Shown piece by piece: positions 1 through 8,469 of a stretch of DNA of 20,595 bases. The stretch's first letter is position 1. Each line of letters begins with the position of its first letter. The stretch comes from Basidiobolus ranarum (taxonomy: Eukaryota > Basidiobolomycota > Basidiobolomycetes > Basidiobolales): NCBI GenBank assembly GCA_040143965.1, contig JASJQH010000224.1, positions 1 to 20,595 on the forward strand. The letters are read 5' to 3'. The notes beneath the pieces were generated by a model. It was not told where the DNA came from, searched no databases, and was given only the letters and a program-made list of their open reading frames with translations. The translations under genes were made by a program, and so were the position numbers.

Positions 1-38
1 AGTAAAGTAACCACGAACCCACCTAAAATTTCCCACTT

Positions 39-233
39 TTATGGAATCTTCACCCACTGAATATCTGAAAAATTTTCTTCTCCCCCACCTATGACTGTAA
101 AAAGAAATTTGATTGGATTGTGAGAGACGGTTAAAATTGATTTGGATTTACGGTTAGAAAGGAAAATTTTCAAGACTCCGTGACTGTTGCGTCCAATCCT
201 CATTCCTCGACCTTCAGTCTTAACCCTCGCCAT
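39..233 (-). CDS. Doubtful small ORF, possible 5' part of a gene leaving the window
   Basis: The ATG at 233 opens a 64-codon frame with a basic N-terminus (MARVKTEGRG...). I recognise no family. Inside it lies a plausible 57-bp intron, with a GTAAAT donor and a polypyrimidine tract ending in ACAG; its length is a multiple of three, so splicing would keep the frame. The frame ends 39 bases from the window edge, so this could instead be the first exon of a gene running further left. Two perfect TTAGGG units lie about 120 bp upstream of the ATG. Chance is a real alternative. Confidence 0.22.
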   Translation of the reverse strand: MARVKTEGRGMRIGRNSHGVLKIFLSNRKSKSILTVSHNPIKFLFTVIGGGEENFSDIQWVKIP

Positions 234-272
234 TTTCTATAATCATCAAACCAAAAATATCTTCTACAAGCT

Positions 273-292
273 ATAATAATAATAATAATAAT
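273..292. repeat. TAA trinucleotide microsatellite
   Basis: About six and a half units of TAA run without interruption in the AT-rich intergenic stretch. Confidence 0.85.
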
Positions 293-354
293 ATCAATAT
301 AAACATATTTGGTTTAATATAAAAAACTTGATTAATGCTGCGACTGATGAGCAT

Positions 355-366
355 TTAGGGTTAGGG
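355..366 (+). repeat. Telomere-like doublet (TTAGGG)2
   Basis: Two perfect TTAGGG units in tandem are followed by TTGG. They lie about 120 bp upstream of the minus-strand ATG at 233. In other fungi such motifs can bind TTAGGG-binding regulators of the Tbf1/Teb1 kind; that role is inferred here. Confidence 0.7.
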
Positions 367-560
367 TTGGCTTAACATGGTTTGTTCATATTGGAGTTTA
401 TTCACGTATTAAAGGAATCATACGATATGCATTAAAGAAATCCAATTTATGTGTAAATATGTTACTATAGGAAAAGGTAGTTCAATGTCACAAGTTGAAA
501 GTTCTTAAAAAATTCAAAATATTGTGCGAGTATCGAAATACATCCCAATTATTTGTCGGT

Positions 561-890
561 TTATTGCTTCTTCTCTGGAACTTCACGTCTCCAAGTATAT
601 CCATTTCCTTTTCCTTCTAAATCTTTGTCCTAAAGAAAAAAAGTTCCATTAGAAATTCTGTCGTTTACTCGTTATAACTGTACAATTCGATGGTTCAGAA
701 GCATAAAAAAACCTACGTGAGTCTTATAAGCCAAATAAGTGATGCCAATAGGAACTGCAACTAAGTAGATTAAAGAGAGTGAGACAGTACGGCGAGTCCA
801 GCGAAAGTGTTGATAAGTAGTTTCACGCATGGTGGCCCAGCGATCGATGGCCGGGTCATGAATGAGAGAATGGTCGTTGTGTCCAGCCAT
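561..890 (-). CDS. NDUFB4: Mitochondrial complex I subunit NDUFB4 (B15)
   Basis: Accessory subunit of NADH:ubiquinone oxidoreductase in the mitochondrial inner membrane. Exon 1 (717-890) codes 58 residues and exon 2 (561-629) 22 residues plus TAA, giving 80 aa. The 87-bp intron (630-716) has GTAGGT and TTTAG ends and is phase 0; without splicing the frame runs into unrelated sequence and stops. Family features are the block DPAIDRW..R..Y..FR.T (residues 12-33), one membrane helix (about 38-54) ending in YKT, and a charged C-terminal tail. It lacks the longer N-terminal extension of the animal protein, as fungal forms usually do. It is divergent to the glutaredoxin-like gene, with 318 bp between the two start codons. 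The family call rests on pattern memory, not on a search. Confidence 0.72.
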
Positions 891-1208
891 AGTTACTAAT
901 CCTAATGATTCAGAGGTGTATTCGGTTTGAAAAGTATGGTACTGTGTAGAAAACCTACCTTAACGATATGTGGACTATTTCAGAGAAGTAGAAATTTTGG
1001 GGTAATAAGTGCCCATTATGTTGGGTCTTGATTCAAAATTGCCCAGGAAATTTTTCCCTTGATGGAGCCCCATCTTTATAATTCATTCATATCTTACTCC
1101 ATACAATATCACAATAATCATCAAAAGTTCGTAAATTTGACCGTGAAAAGAATTCCTTGATTTTCATTGCTTTCAAAGTGTATCGTTGACGAAAATAGGT
1201 CCTTCAAA
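891..1208. promoter_or_regulatory. Shared divergent promoter region
   Basis: These 318 bp separate the start codons of NDUFB4 (-) and the glutaredoxin-like gene (+), so they must hold both promoters and 5' leaders. No TATA box or CCAAT box stands out. Confidence 0.5.
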
Positions 1209-1667
1209 ATGGGGCTTTATGAGTGGATTTCATTTAAAGAGCCTTCAAACAAAGATCTTGTCTGCTATCATATTGTAATTAGTCGGTTCACTTCAATATC
1301 ACTCTTACTACTGCTAACTGAACCATTTAGGAAGGTTTCTTAGACTGTGCTTACTTCCATAATGCAGTGGAATTAGGAGATAAAGTGTCTGCACATACCA
1401 AACGTACTAATTCTAGAGATACGGTTAAGATGGAAGTGAAAGTCCACCCGAAATCACAGTGGAATGACAGAATTCAGCAACTGAAGGAGGTATGGATCAC
1501 CTTGTAAGGTAAATGTTTGAGCATATACTCACACTTCACAATAGAAAGTCCCCGGCTCCCAAGAACACCGCACTTCCCCATTCATCTACGAGGGTTGCTC
1601 CACTACATTGAAGTTCATTGGGGGATATACAGATTTCTTCAAACTTGTCCAAGAAAGACACAAATAG
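1209..1667 (+). CDS. Small glutaredoxin-fold protein, three exons
   Basis: Exons 1209-1274, 1331-1489 and 1545-1667 join in phase 0 to code 115 aa. Intron 1 (56 bp) has a textbook CTAAC branch site just before its TTTAG end; intron 2 (55 bp) runs GTATGG to AATAG. The protein reads as a thioredoxin/glutaredoxin fold: a first strand leading into DCAYFHNAVEL (residues 27-37, the position of the usual CPYY active site), then a W..R...L helix, a SPFIYEG segment (86-92) with the likely cis-proline, and FIGGYTDFFKL near the C-terminus. The layout resembles the N-terminal glutaredoxin-like domain of animal MDH1B proteins, but no dehydrogenase domain follows. The second active-site position is Ala rather than Pro and there is only one Cys in the motif, so catalysis, if any, would be monothiol. 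Substrate unknown. Confidence 0.68.
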
Positions 1668-1980
1668 AACCTTATTTATTTTCGAGTAGTAAAAATTCCA
1701 AATGAAAGCAGTTTTTACTGATTGATATAACATGTGAAGGGTGGTCATGTGACGTTGAATCTATATGGGTTTCACACAAAGGAAATGTTAAGGCACTGGA
1801 TGGAGAACAATCATGAAGATATGCAAATGCGGGGAACATGATACAAGTATGAAAGGCATTACAGGCTTTCTATGCAGTAAGTAGTTTGGATGAAAAGTAG
1901 TGATGTGGGTGAGTGAAAGAAAATAATCACGAGAAAAGAGGTGAAGGCGAAGGCTAGGGTGATGATAAAAAGCTGAGAGT
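1668..1980. other. Convergent 3' region
   Basis: The 3' ends of the glutaredoxin-like gene (+) and the PPR gene (-) face each other here. The open frames in the stretch carry no recognisable protein signal. It is probably both 3' UTRs. Confidence 0.5.
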
Positions 1981-4900
1981 TCAAGAGCACATAAGTTTCT
2001 TGAACCAGTCATCGTTGGTGAGCTCTTGTAGCAAATGTGGATATTTTCCTTTTAAATAATCGCATATCCGCCGAGCATCTCCAACTCTTTGTTCTTGAAT
2101 GAATGCCCATATGATGGTTCGGCATAATTTCAGGTCAGGAGTGATGTTGAGCTCTTGAATTTGTGAGAGGAATTGTTCGTATGCTTCCTCGTGAGAGCCA
2201 AGTCTGCATAGTGCTTCAACATAGGCGGCCAAATTGTTTGAGGTTAGATCGTAATTATCCTTCTTGAGAGATCTCCAAGTGGACCTCAGCCTTGTGATGT
2301 CTTTATTGAAGCCACACGCGTCTAACAAAACGGAGATGGCACCACTAGGATGGTTTTCTGGGCTCAGGAGCTTCGACTTCTCAGCATTCCACAGCTCAAA
2401 CACCTCCTCGAGCTGACGGTTGTAGTTATAGCAATTCATGACAATGGGGATGGTGAACTGGTTGGGCTTGGTGCTACTATCAACCATGTTGTGATACCAT
2501 TTGAGAGCTTCGGCAGGGTTGTTGTTGAGAAGATGGGCATTCATCAGGATATTGTATGTTTGAACAGTGGGTGTGATATTCCAAGACTTCATGCTTGCAT
2601 AGATGGCCATGGCATTGTCTATGTCATTGTTCTTACCGAAGGTGTCTATTAGAGTATTCAGCAAAACAACGCTTGGTCGGACTCCATCTTTCAGCATATC
2701 TTGGTATCTTAGGAGAGCCTGGTCGAGTTTAGAGCTCTTACAATAGGCATTGATCAAACTAGAGTAGATAAACTTATCTGACTGACCGCTAGATACCATC
2801 TCTTCTAATAACTCGGTTGCCTTCTCTATTTGATTGTTTTTCAAAAATCCATTTGCTAGGGCTGTGCGAGTAATGTTGTTAGGCTTAATATTATCTTGGG
2901 ACATTTGGTCGTAAATTCTAAGCGCTTCGGACATATTAGAGTGCTTGGCGTAATTGTTTATCAGCGTAGTGTAAGTCGTCACGTCTGGATTGACACCTCT
3001 TTTCTTCATATCCTCCAACAGCTTCTCAGCCTTGTCAAAGTCGTTGGATTTAGCGTAAGCTTTGACGAGAGGGTTGTATATAAAGATGGTAGGAGTAATT
3101 TGACGATCCAATAACTCCTGATAGAGCCTCAAAGCCTGGGCTAAACGCCTGTTTTCGGCGCACATATTAATTAGAATACTGTAAAGGTATGCGGTTGGTT
3201 CATGGCCATGCTTGATCATATCGTTGTGCAACTCAAGTACGCGATTGGAATCGTTTTTGCGGCCATATTCCTGGATAAGAGTGTTGTAGTCTTCGAAGGT
3301 TGGAGAATGTTTGCATTTGATCATGCTTTGATAAACACTGAATGCTTTCTCTAATTCGTGCTCCTCTACAAAACACCTGATGAGAGCACTATGGTTGAGA
3401 ACATTCGGTATGAAGCCTGCCTGTTTCATTTGTTCGTAGGCTTGGAACGTTTGCATATTGGCTCTCGACCCTACGAAGAAGTATGCGGATATCAGGGAGT
3501 CATAGGCCATTTTGTCTATTTTTATCTTACTATGAAGCATTTCTTGATGAAGATCTCGGATTAGATTCAACGCCTTGTTCTTTGCAAAACTCTGAAGGAG
3601 AAGAGTAAAAGTACTAGAATTAGGCACGACATTCGAGGCCTTCATTTGCTTGTAGAGGTTGAGAACTTTTTGAGTACCGGATTCGCGAACAACCCCACCG
3701 ATCAGAACATTGTAGGTAACCGTATTAAGCTGGACACCACTGGCGGTCATTTCACGAAGCAGATCCATTGCTTCGTTTACTTTAGATTGCTTCATGCAAC
3801 CGCTAATTAAACTGGTGTAGATGACAGTGTTTGGGCTGATGTTCTGGCTCTTCATGGTTTTGAAGAGGTCAAAGGCATTGGGTAAGTTGCCGCTCTTCGC
3901 ATAGCCGTCTATCAAAACACCATATGTAAATACGTTGGGACTATGTTTGTTCTTTTTCAACTCCTCAACAAGCAACTCTGCTTTGGCGAAGTCCGATTGC
4001 TGTACGTATGCATTGATCAGAGCGGTGTAACTAACAACATCCAACGGTACCTCGCCTCGCTTCAATATTTGAAATAGTGAATTTACCTTGGCAAAATCTT
4101 TTTTGCTGACATAACTTTGAATGGTTGTGTTACATGCTCTGATGGAAGGTTTGATATTTTGCTTTAGCATAAATTGGATTATCTCCACAGCATGATCAGT
4201 GCGTGACGATGAAGCATAGGCCGATATCAATGCACTGTATACTTGAGAGTTGATGGGGATTCCACGCTTTAACATCAACTTGAAGATGTTTTGTAAAGGT
4301 TCTACTTGATTGAGTTTTCCCAACACGTCAGTGATCTTTGTGTTGACTTGTGGTTCGAAAAGTATCTCGCTCTTTTCTAGTTTAGAATATAACTCCATAA
4401 TCTTGGTGGAGTTTCTAGCCTTCGAGTAAATATCGATCAATATACTGTAGGTATTCTTATCAAAATCTATGGATCTTTCTTTCATACTCAGAAGAGTCTC
4501 GTTAAGAATCTTGGTATCGCCGTGATTTTTACAATGCGCCAATATGGTATTATAGGAGACCACATCGGGGGAGATATTCAACTCAATCATTTTTTTTAAA
4601 TAATGCAAAGCTGAATAAATGCTAGTCCTCACAGTTGTTTCTATCAATTGGTTGAAAAACGTTTGGTCCACTTGAACCTTTTGCTCTCGCATCTGAGCAA
4701 GTAAAGCCTCAACTTCAGAGGATTTTCCGTGATTTGCGTAGAAGGAAGCTATGGGGGTATAACCGGACTGAGAGTCGTAATGTACTCCAATCCTTTTCAT
4801 GGATTCAATGATTTGGGAACCTTTAGCTAAACTGCTGGCGCGATCGAGCCCGGCCTTATTGATTAAGTTTAGAAATTCAGAATACTGACTGAACGATATT

Positions 4901-5187
4901 GAGCGCTCCTTCTCTGTGTTCATTAGCTGTCTAAAACTGGACCAAGCAGCATTTGCGTTTTGTTGTTGTAGTGCACTTTGAAAAGTGCTAAGCAAATTCG
5001 AGCTCTGGCCAAGGTTGGAGTTAGTGTTTGAGGATTTCTCAGCTGAGAATAGACATGGGTGTTTGCTTGAAAGAAACCGATGGGAGTGACGGGAGGTGCC
5101 TTGGTGTTTGCTAGCGAAGAGGAAGAATTTGGGGAAATACCTTTTGGTATGATTAACAGTATTCGATGAAGGAAATTGTCTGAACAT
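1981..5187 (-). CDS. P-class pentatricopeptide repeat protein, mitochondrial
   Basis: An intronless gene of 1068 codons. The open frame extends upstream to a TTG at 5220, but the first ATG is at 5187 and it begins a typical mitochondrial presequence (MFRQFPSS..., rich in Arg/Lys/Ser/His with no acids for about 50 residues), so I start there. From about residue 130 to the C-terminus there are roughly 25 consecutive repeats. Most are exactly 35 residues, with the pattern Y(N/T/S).LI..Y.K......A..L...M....I.P(N/D). There is no added DYW, SMR or endonuclease domain. PPR proteins bind single-stranded RNA, one base per repeat, and in fungi act in mitochondrial mRNA stability, processing or translation. 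The repeats are regular enough for the PPR base code to be applied. Its RNA target is not known. Confidence 0.93.
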   Translation of the reverse strand: MFRQFPSSNTVNHTKRYFPKFFLFASKHQGTSRHSHRFLSSKHPCLFSAEKSSNTNSNLGQSSNLLSTFQSALQQQNANAAWSSFRQLMNTEKERSISFSQYSEFLNLINKAGLDRASSLAKGSQIIESMKRIGVHYDSQSGYTPIASFYANHGKSSEVEALLAQMREQKVQVDQTFFNQLIETTVRTSIYSALHYLKKMIELNISPDVVSYNTILAHCKNHGDTKILNETLLSMKERSIDFDKNTYSILIDIYSKARNSTKIMELYSKLEKSEILFEPQVNTKITDVLGKLNQVEPLQNIFKLMLKRGIPINSQVYSALISAYASSSRTDHAVEIIQFMLKQNIKPSIRACNTTIQSYVSKKDFAKVNSLFQILKRGEVPLDVVSYTALINAYVQQSDFAKAELLVEELKKNKHSPNVFTYGVLIDGYAKSGNLPNAFDLFKTMKSQNISPNTVIYTSLISGCMKQSKVNEAMDLLREMTASGVQLNTVTYNVLIGGVVRESGTQKVLNLYKQMKASNVVPNSSTFTLLLQSFAKNKALNLIRDLHQEMLHSKIKIDKMAYDSLISAYFFVGSRANMQTFQAYEQMKQAGFIPNVLNHSALIRCFVEEHELEKAFSVYQSMIKCKHSPTFEDYNTLIQEYGRKNDSNRVLELHNDMIKHGHEPTAYLYSILINMCAENRRLAQALRLYQELLDRQITPTIFIYNPLVKAYAKSNDFDKAEKLLEDMKKRGVNPDVTTYTTLINNYAKHSNMSEALRIYDQMSQDNIKPNNITRTALANGFLKNNQIEKATELLEEMVSSGQSDKFIYSSLINAYCKSSKLDQALLRYQDMLKDGVRPSVVLLNTLIDTFGKNNDIDNAMAIYASMKSWNITPTVQTYNILMNAHLLNNNPAEALKWYHNMVDSSTKPNQFTIPIVMNCYNYNRQLEEVFELWNAEKSKLLSPENHPSGAISVLLDACGFNKDITRLRSTWRSLKKDNYDLTSNNLAAYVEALCRLGSHEEAYEQFLSQIQELNITPDLKLCRTIIWAFIQEQRVGDARRICDYLKGKYPHLLQELTNDDWFKKLMCS

Positions 5188-5901
5188 TATTTTACATGTG
5201 CAGCAGAAGTATCTCGGCAAAAATAATACTTAAAGATAGGAGGTGAGAGTAGGCTCGGTAAACTAATTCACTGCCTTAAAAATGCACACTGCTTCTCTAT
5301 CGTTTGTATTTTTGTCTCCCTCGAAGATAGCTGGGGAAAACGTAAAAAGTGAGAATATTTTGACCAAATCTGAACATTCATGAATCTAGACCCAAACTCA
5401 ATCCATTTTCCCCCCTCTCTCCAGTCAGAAAAAAATTACAAAAATGAAATAAAAATCTTATTTGGGTTTGGTGTTTACCAAGCAGACATATTACACGGCA
5501 TTGATTGGACTTGGAAATGCGGTATTTTCCCTCGATCGGCATTATGTCACATAATTTCAAGAATATTGACGCAGCAAGCATTGAATTCTTAGAGTAAACA
5601 AAAGTGCCATGTTACTCATTTGTTATACCAAAAACTCTCTGCTTAATTGTTGATATCCATTATTTATAATTATCGTATTAATTCACGCCAAATTTCTTAT
5701 GTCCACTGTCTTCTTGGTGACGACTTCAAACCATCCATCATATTGCTTTCAATTCACTAGAATTCATGAACAGCCAGTTGTCATTTGAAACTAGCATTTC
5801 TATGGCCATGAAGATAAAAAGGGTAGATGCATTTGGTATTAAATGCTTTGGTTAAAGTTTAACATGAAGTGGGAACAAACACCAATATATGTAACATGTT
5901 A
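5188..5901. other. Intergenic, 714 bp, no convincing gene
   Basis: This stretch separates the PPR start codon from the HSF stop codon. A minus-strand frame from 5581 with a possible GTAAAC donor near 5479, and an overlapping plus-strand frame, are both open by chance as far as I can judge. The sequence is AT-rich and should hold the PPR promoter and leader and the HSF 3' UTR. Confidence 0.45.
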
Positions 5902-7065
5902 TTAGCTATCTATATTCGTTGGAGCCCACCAGTTATAGAAGGTTTCTGGCGAAGTCTCACTTGTGTTGGGCGGGACCTGGGGGTAATCTGAGAGGGATGT
6001 TTGAAGAGGTGTTCCCGAGAATAGATAGGAGGATGATCTTGATAACTCAGAATCTTCAAACTGTAGAGGAGCCGAGATTTGAGAAGGTAGAACTTGTGTA
6101 CTTTCAGTTGAGAGTAATGAAGTCACAGGAGGCCATCGAGAACTGTCACAAGAAGGTAAAATAGCTGGGTGTGCATTCAGAAATTCACTATTTTGAAACT
6201 TAGTTCTCGAAGTTGAAAAGGTGTCCGGTCCTAAATTTGGTATAAACCTGACTGTAGAGTTTCTCGTTTTTGCAAGAGCTGTGTTTTGTAATTGCCAAGC
6301 AATCTCCTCTAATAAACCGCGTTCCAAAGTCAACTTTTCACAGTTCTGACATTTCTCCGGATGGCGAGTTTGGAAATCACACTGACTCTTACTTGTCTCA
6401 AAGAATTCATGTTGTGGTATGAGCCTGTTCTCTGTAGTAGGCTCTTCCGTATAATCATTTAGACTACAGTTATCACTCGATAAGTCTTCTACTGAAGTCT
6501 CCAAGCATGGTGTTTCAGCAACTGTATCAGAAAATAGGATATTTGGAGGATTGATGGTTGTTTCCGATACGAGGGGTTTTACTATCTGTCTTGTTATTAG
6601 GTGTAGTAGGTCAGGCCGATTCTGACGGAAGTTTGGATGAGCAAAGGCTGAAGTTGAGTGATTTGTTGAGGCTTTTCCTCGTCTTGCATCTGATATCCTC
6701 CGAAAATCATATTTCTTTTGTAAATGAAGAATGAGCGATTCCATAGGTTATGTTAGAACACAATATAAATAAACTTACGTTAAGTTGTCTGACAAAAGAT
6801 GTGAATATTGAAGTCTTGAAATAGATAGGAAGTACTACAGTTGCGAAGAGCCCACTATCTTGGATGACAAAACAATCCCCCGTTGCACTCCAGCGAATGA
6901 AACGAACATATTTGCCACTCTCAAGTATTCTAAATAACCTCAATGAGTATTGGTTATGGTTTGTGAAATAGTCTATCTTACTGACCTGTAAAGCTTCGAC
7001 ACAAACAAAGAAATGGCTTGTGAGGAGGCATCGTGCAGAGAGTCAGTAGAGGAATCATCGTCCAT
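5902..7065 (-). CDS. Heat shock factor type transcription factor
   Basis: Nuclear DNA-binding regulator with one HSF-type winged-helix domain. Exons 6986-7065, 6779-6938 and 5902-6714 give 350 aa; introns are 47 bp (ending CATTGAG) and 64 bp (GTAAGT...AAAAG). The start ATG at 7065 follows an in-frame TAG. The domain (about residues 17-87) has FVSKLY, the FIRWSATGD..FVI core, VLPIYFKTSIF, and the recognition helix FTSFVRQLN; intron 2 falls exactly after RQLN. The usual MYGF that follows is KYDF here. A basic stretch RRISDARRGK and the block HPNFRQNRPDLLHLI (106-120) match the region after the domain in fungal HSFs. Only a weak heptad region (around LTLERGLLEEIAWQL) could serve for oligomerisation; the rest is Ser/Thr-rich and disordered. 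No receiver domain is present, which argues against Skn7. HSFs bind nGAAn repeats as trimers. Confidence 0.86.
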
Positions 7066-7190
7066 CGAAGAAAGAAGTTCAGATAAAACAGTGAACCTCC
7101 CACTGGCAGGCTATATTAATTACATGTCAAGTGCAAGGATCGTCAATTGATCTACACGCAGAACAAAGGAAGTGAACAATGGGTCCGTTA

Positions 7191-7518
7191 TTAGTTGATC
7201 ATAATAGCTAAATAGCCAACCAATATGGTAAATAAGCCACCCGATGCGAAAACAGCCCCATTGGCACAACTGCAATCAAAATGTGAGAAATAGATTAAGA
7301 GTCTCGTAAATCAGGAAATATATATGAGTTCTGAAATATACACTAGTGTTTGTTTGCGGATTGGGTAATATGGGAGTTGTTGCTTCCAACTGTCGTGACC
7401 TAACTATTAGTGAGATTAGTGATTCTTTCGCGGACAAAGTCATTAGCAAGAAAAGAGGAAGGTTTATTATTAGAGATATATCAATTCGTGGCATACATTT
7501 ACACAAAGGTTGTTGCAT
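7191..7518 (-). CDS. Predicted 50-residue single-pass membrane protein, three exons
   Basis: Not recognised. Three small exons join cleanly: 7503-7518 (MQQPL plus one base), 7342-7399 and 7270/7269-7191, with introns of 103 bp (GTAAAT...GTTAG) and 72 bp (GTATAT...TTGCAG). Both splice phases match, giving 50 codons and TAA at 7191. The protein has a polar N-half (WKQQLPYYPIRKQ) and a C-terminal hydrophobic stretch rich in Gly, Leu and Ile (about residues 28-49, GAVFASGGLFTILVGYL), which fits a tail-anchored or small organelle membrane subunit. It sits 125 bp upstream of the HSF start, on the same strand. The evidence is exon compatibility and the hydrophobic tail only. A TTAGGGTTAG motif lies about 230 bp upstream. 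Chance assembly is possible. Confidence 0.42.
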
Positions 7519-8174
7519 TTTTACATAGGGCTTTTGGTACTGTTATCCCTCAAAGTGGAGAATTAGAATGCGGATAGCAACGAGTAAATTATTTCACGTC
7601 TCTCCTCGGAATCGATTGGCGCGGCTGATGGAGTGATGGTTGGGTTTGGCTTGGTCTTTGTTTTAGAAATGTTCCCTCTAGTGGAGGCAAAGACTCGACG
7701 AAATACGTTTGTGGTCCAGGAATTCATGATTAAGAATGGTAACTTAGGGTTAGACTACCTAAGAAGACTGACTGCAGCTCTTTTTAAAGACATGGAGTTC
7801 AAAGATATATCCAGTATGTGCGTAAATCGCAAGGAAATGAGTAATCTGGCCAGAATGTCGTGCTCATGTCTACTCTAGACTGCGAAATCTAGCCCCAACC
7901 TCGCCATTTTTGGAGTCTATTTTAATCTCTTAATTGGGGGTTGCGAAATGAACTACAAGAATCACGAGCCTTAAAGAACTGTCTAGACTGAATACACAAA
8001 ATATGTCTAATGCTCCATTTCAATTAAATATGCCACTTTGTTGTTGATATCCCATCCGTGGCGTATGCTCTACAGTGCTTAGCAAAGAATAGTATGCATA
8101 CAATTTAATAAGTAATATTTACAGACAAGAGCTTCAACATATAACTATCAGCAAATGAGTAAAGTAATGAACCA
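7519..8174. other. Intergenic, 656 bp
   Basis: No supported gene. A plus-strand frame from an ATG at 7636 to 7878 begins with a hydrophobic run that resembles a signal peptide (VGFGLVFVLEMFPLVEA), but the rest matches no family and codon use looks unremarkable. TTAGGGTTAG occurs at 7744-7753. Confidence 0.45.
7744..7753 (+). repeat. Telomere-like motif TTAGGGTTAG
   Basis: One and a half telomere-type units lie upstream of the predicted small membrane protein gene that starts at 7518 on the minus strand. Confidence 0.55.
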
Positions 8175-8469
8175 TCATAGAATAAGTAATGTATCCACCA
8201 CCTCTTGCTTGTCGTCAATGGAGGAGTAGGCTGATGTTGGCTTGGCAAGAGTTGTAGCTGCTAGAGCGGCAGTTTTACTTGTAGGAGTTGTATTGTTAGC
8301 CGTACGACGAAGAACCTGTGAAATCCAAGTGAGCATGATTCGAATATTAATTAATATGTCAGTGAGATATGTGCTTCATATATATGCCAACCAATATAGC
8401 TTTCCGCTTTCCTGAAATCTTTACAATAACTTACGTTAGCTTGGGCTCGGAAAAAGGTCACGCGAGTCA
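8175..8469 (-). CDS. Predicted small basic Ala/Thr-rich protein, 3' exons
   Basis: Two exons are well supported: 8435-8469 and 8175-8315, separated by a 119-bp intron with GTAAGT and TTTCACAG ends. They read TRVTFFRAQANVLRRTAN and then an Ala/Thr/Ser-rich stretch ending in a charged SSIDDKQEVVDTLLIL and TGA. The N-terminal part is basic and amphipathic, like a mitochondrial presequence. No ATG lies in frame upstream before a stop. The exon begins with TG right after an ATTGAG that could be a splice acceptor (the HSF gene uses CATTGAG), so an upstream exon ending in A would create the start codon across the junction. That would give 58 aa. The start is unproven and I do not recognise the family. 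Confidence 0.4.

Larger units (their letters stand above)
234..560. other. Intergenic: TAA microsatellite and telomere-like motif
   Basis: This AT-rich stretch lies between the end of the NDUFB4 gene and the start of the small ORF at 233. It holds a TAA microsatellite (about 273-292) and a TTAGGG doublet (355-366). I see no convincing coding exon. Confidence 0.6.

Noticed and set aside
5188-5220. Longer PPR reading frame starting at 5220
   Set aside because: Its first codon is TTG. The ATG at 5187 starts a proper mitochondrial presequence, so the 11 extra residues are most likely leader.
5378-5592. Overlapping frames on both strands in the PPR-HSF spacer
   Set aside because: Neither shows domain features, and no joined exon could be built. 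They are treated as chance.
7633-7878. Plus-strand frame with a signal-peptide-like start
   Set aside because: After the hydrophobic start the sequence matches no family, and no splice site extends it.
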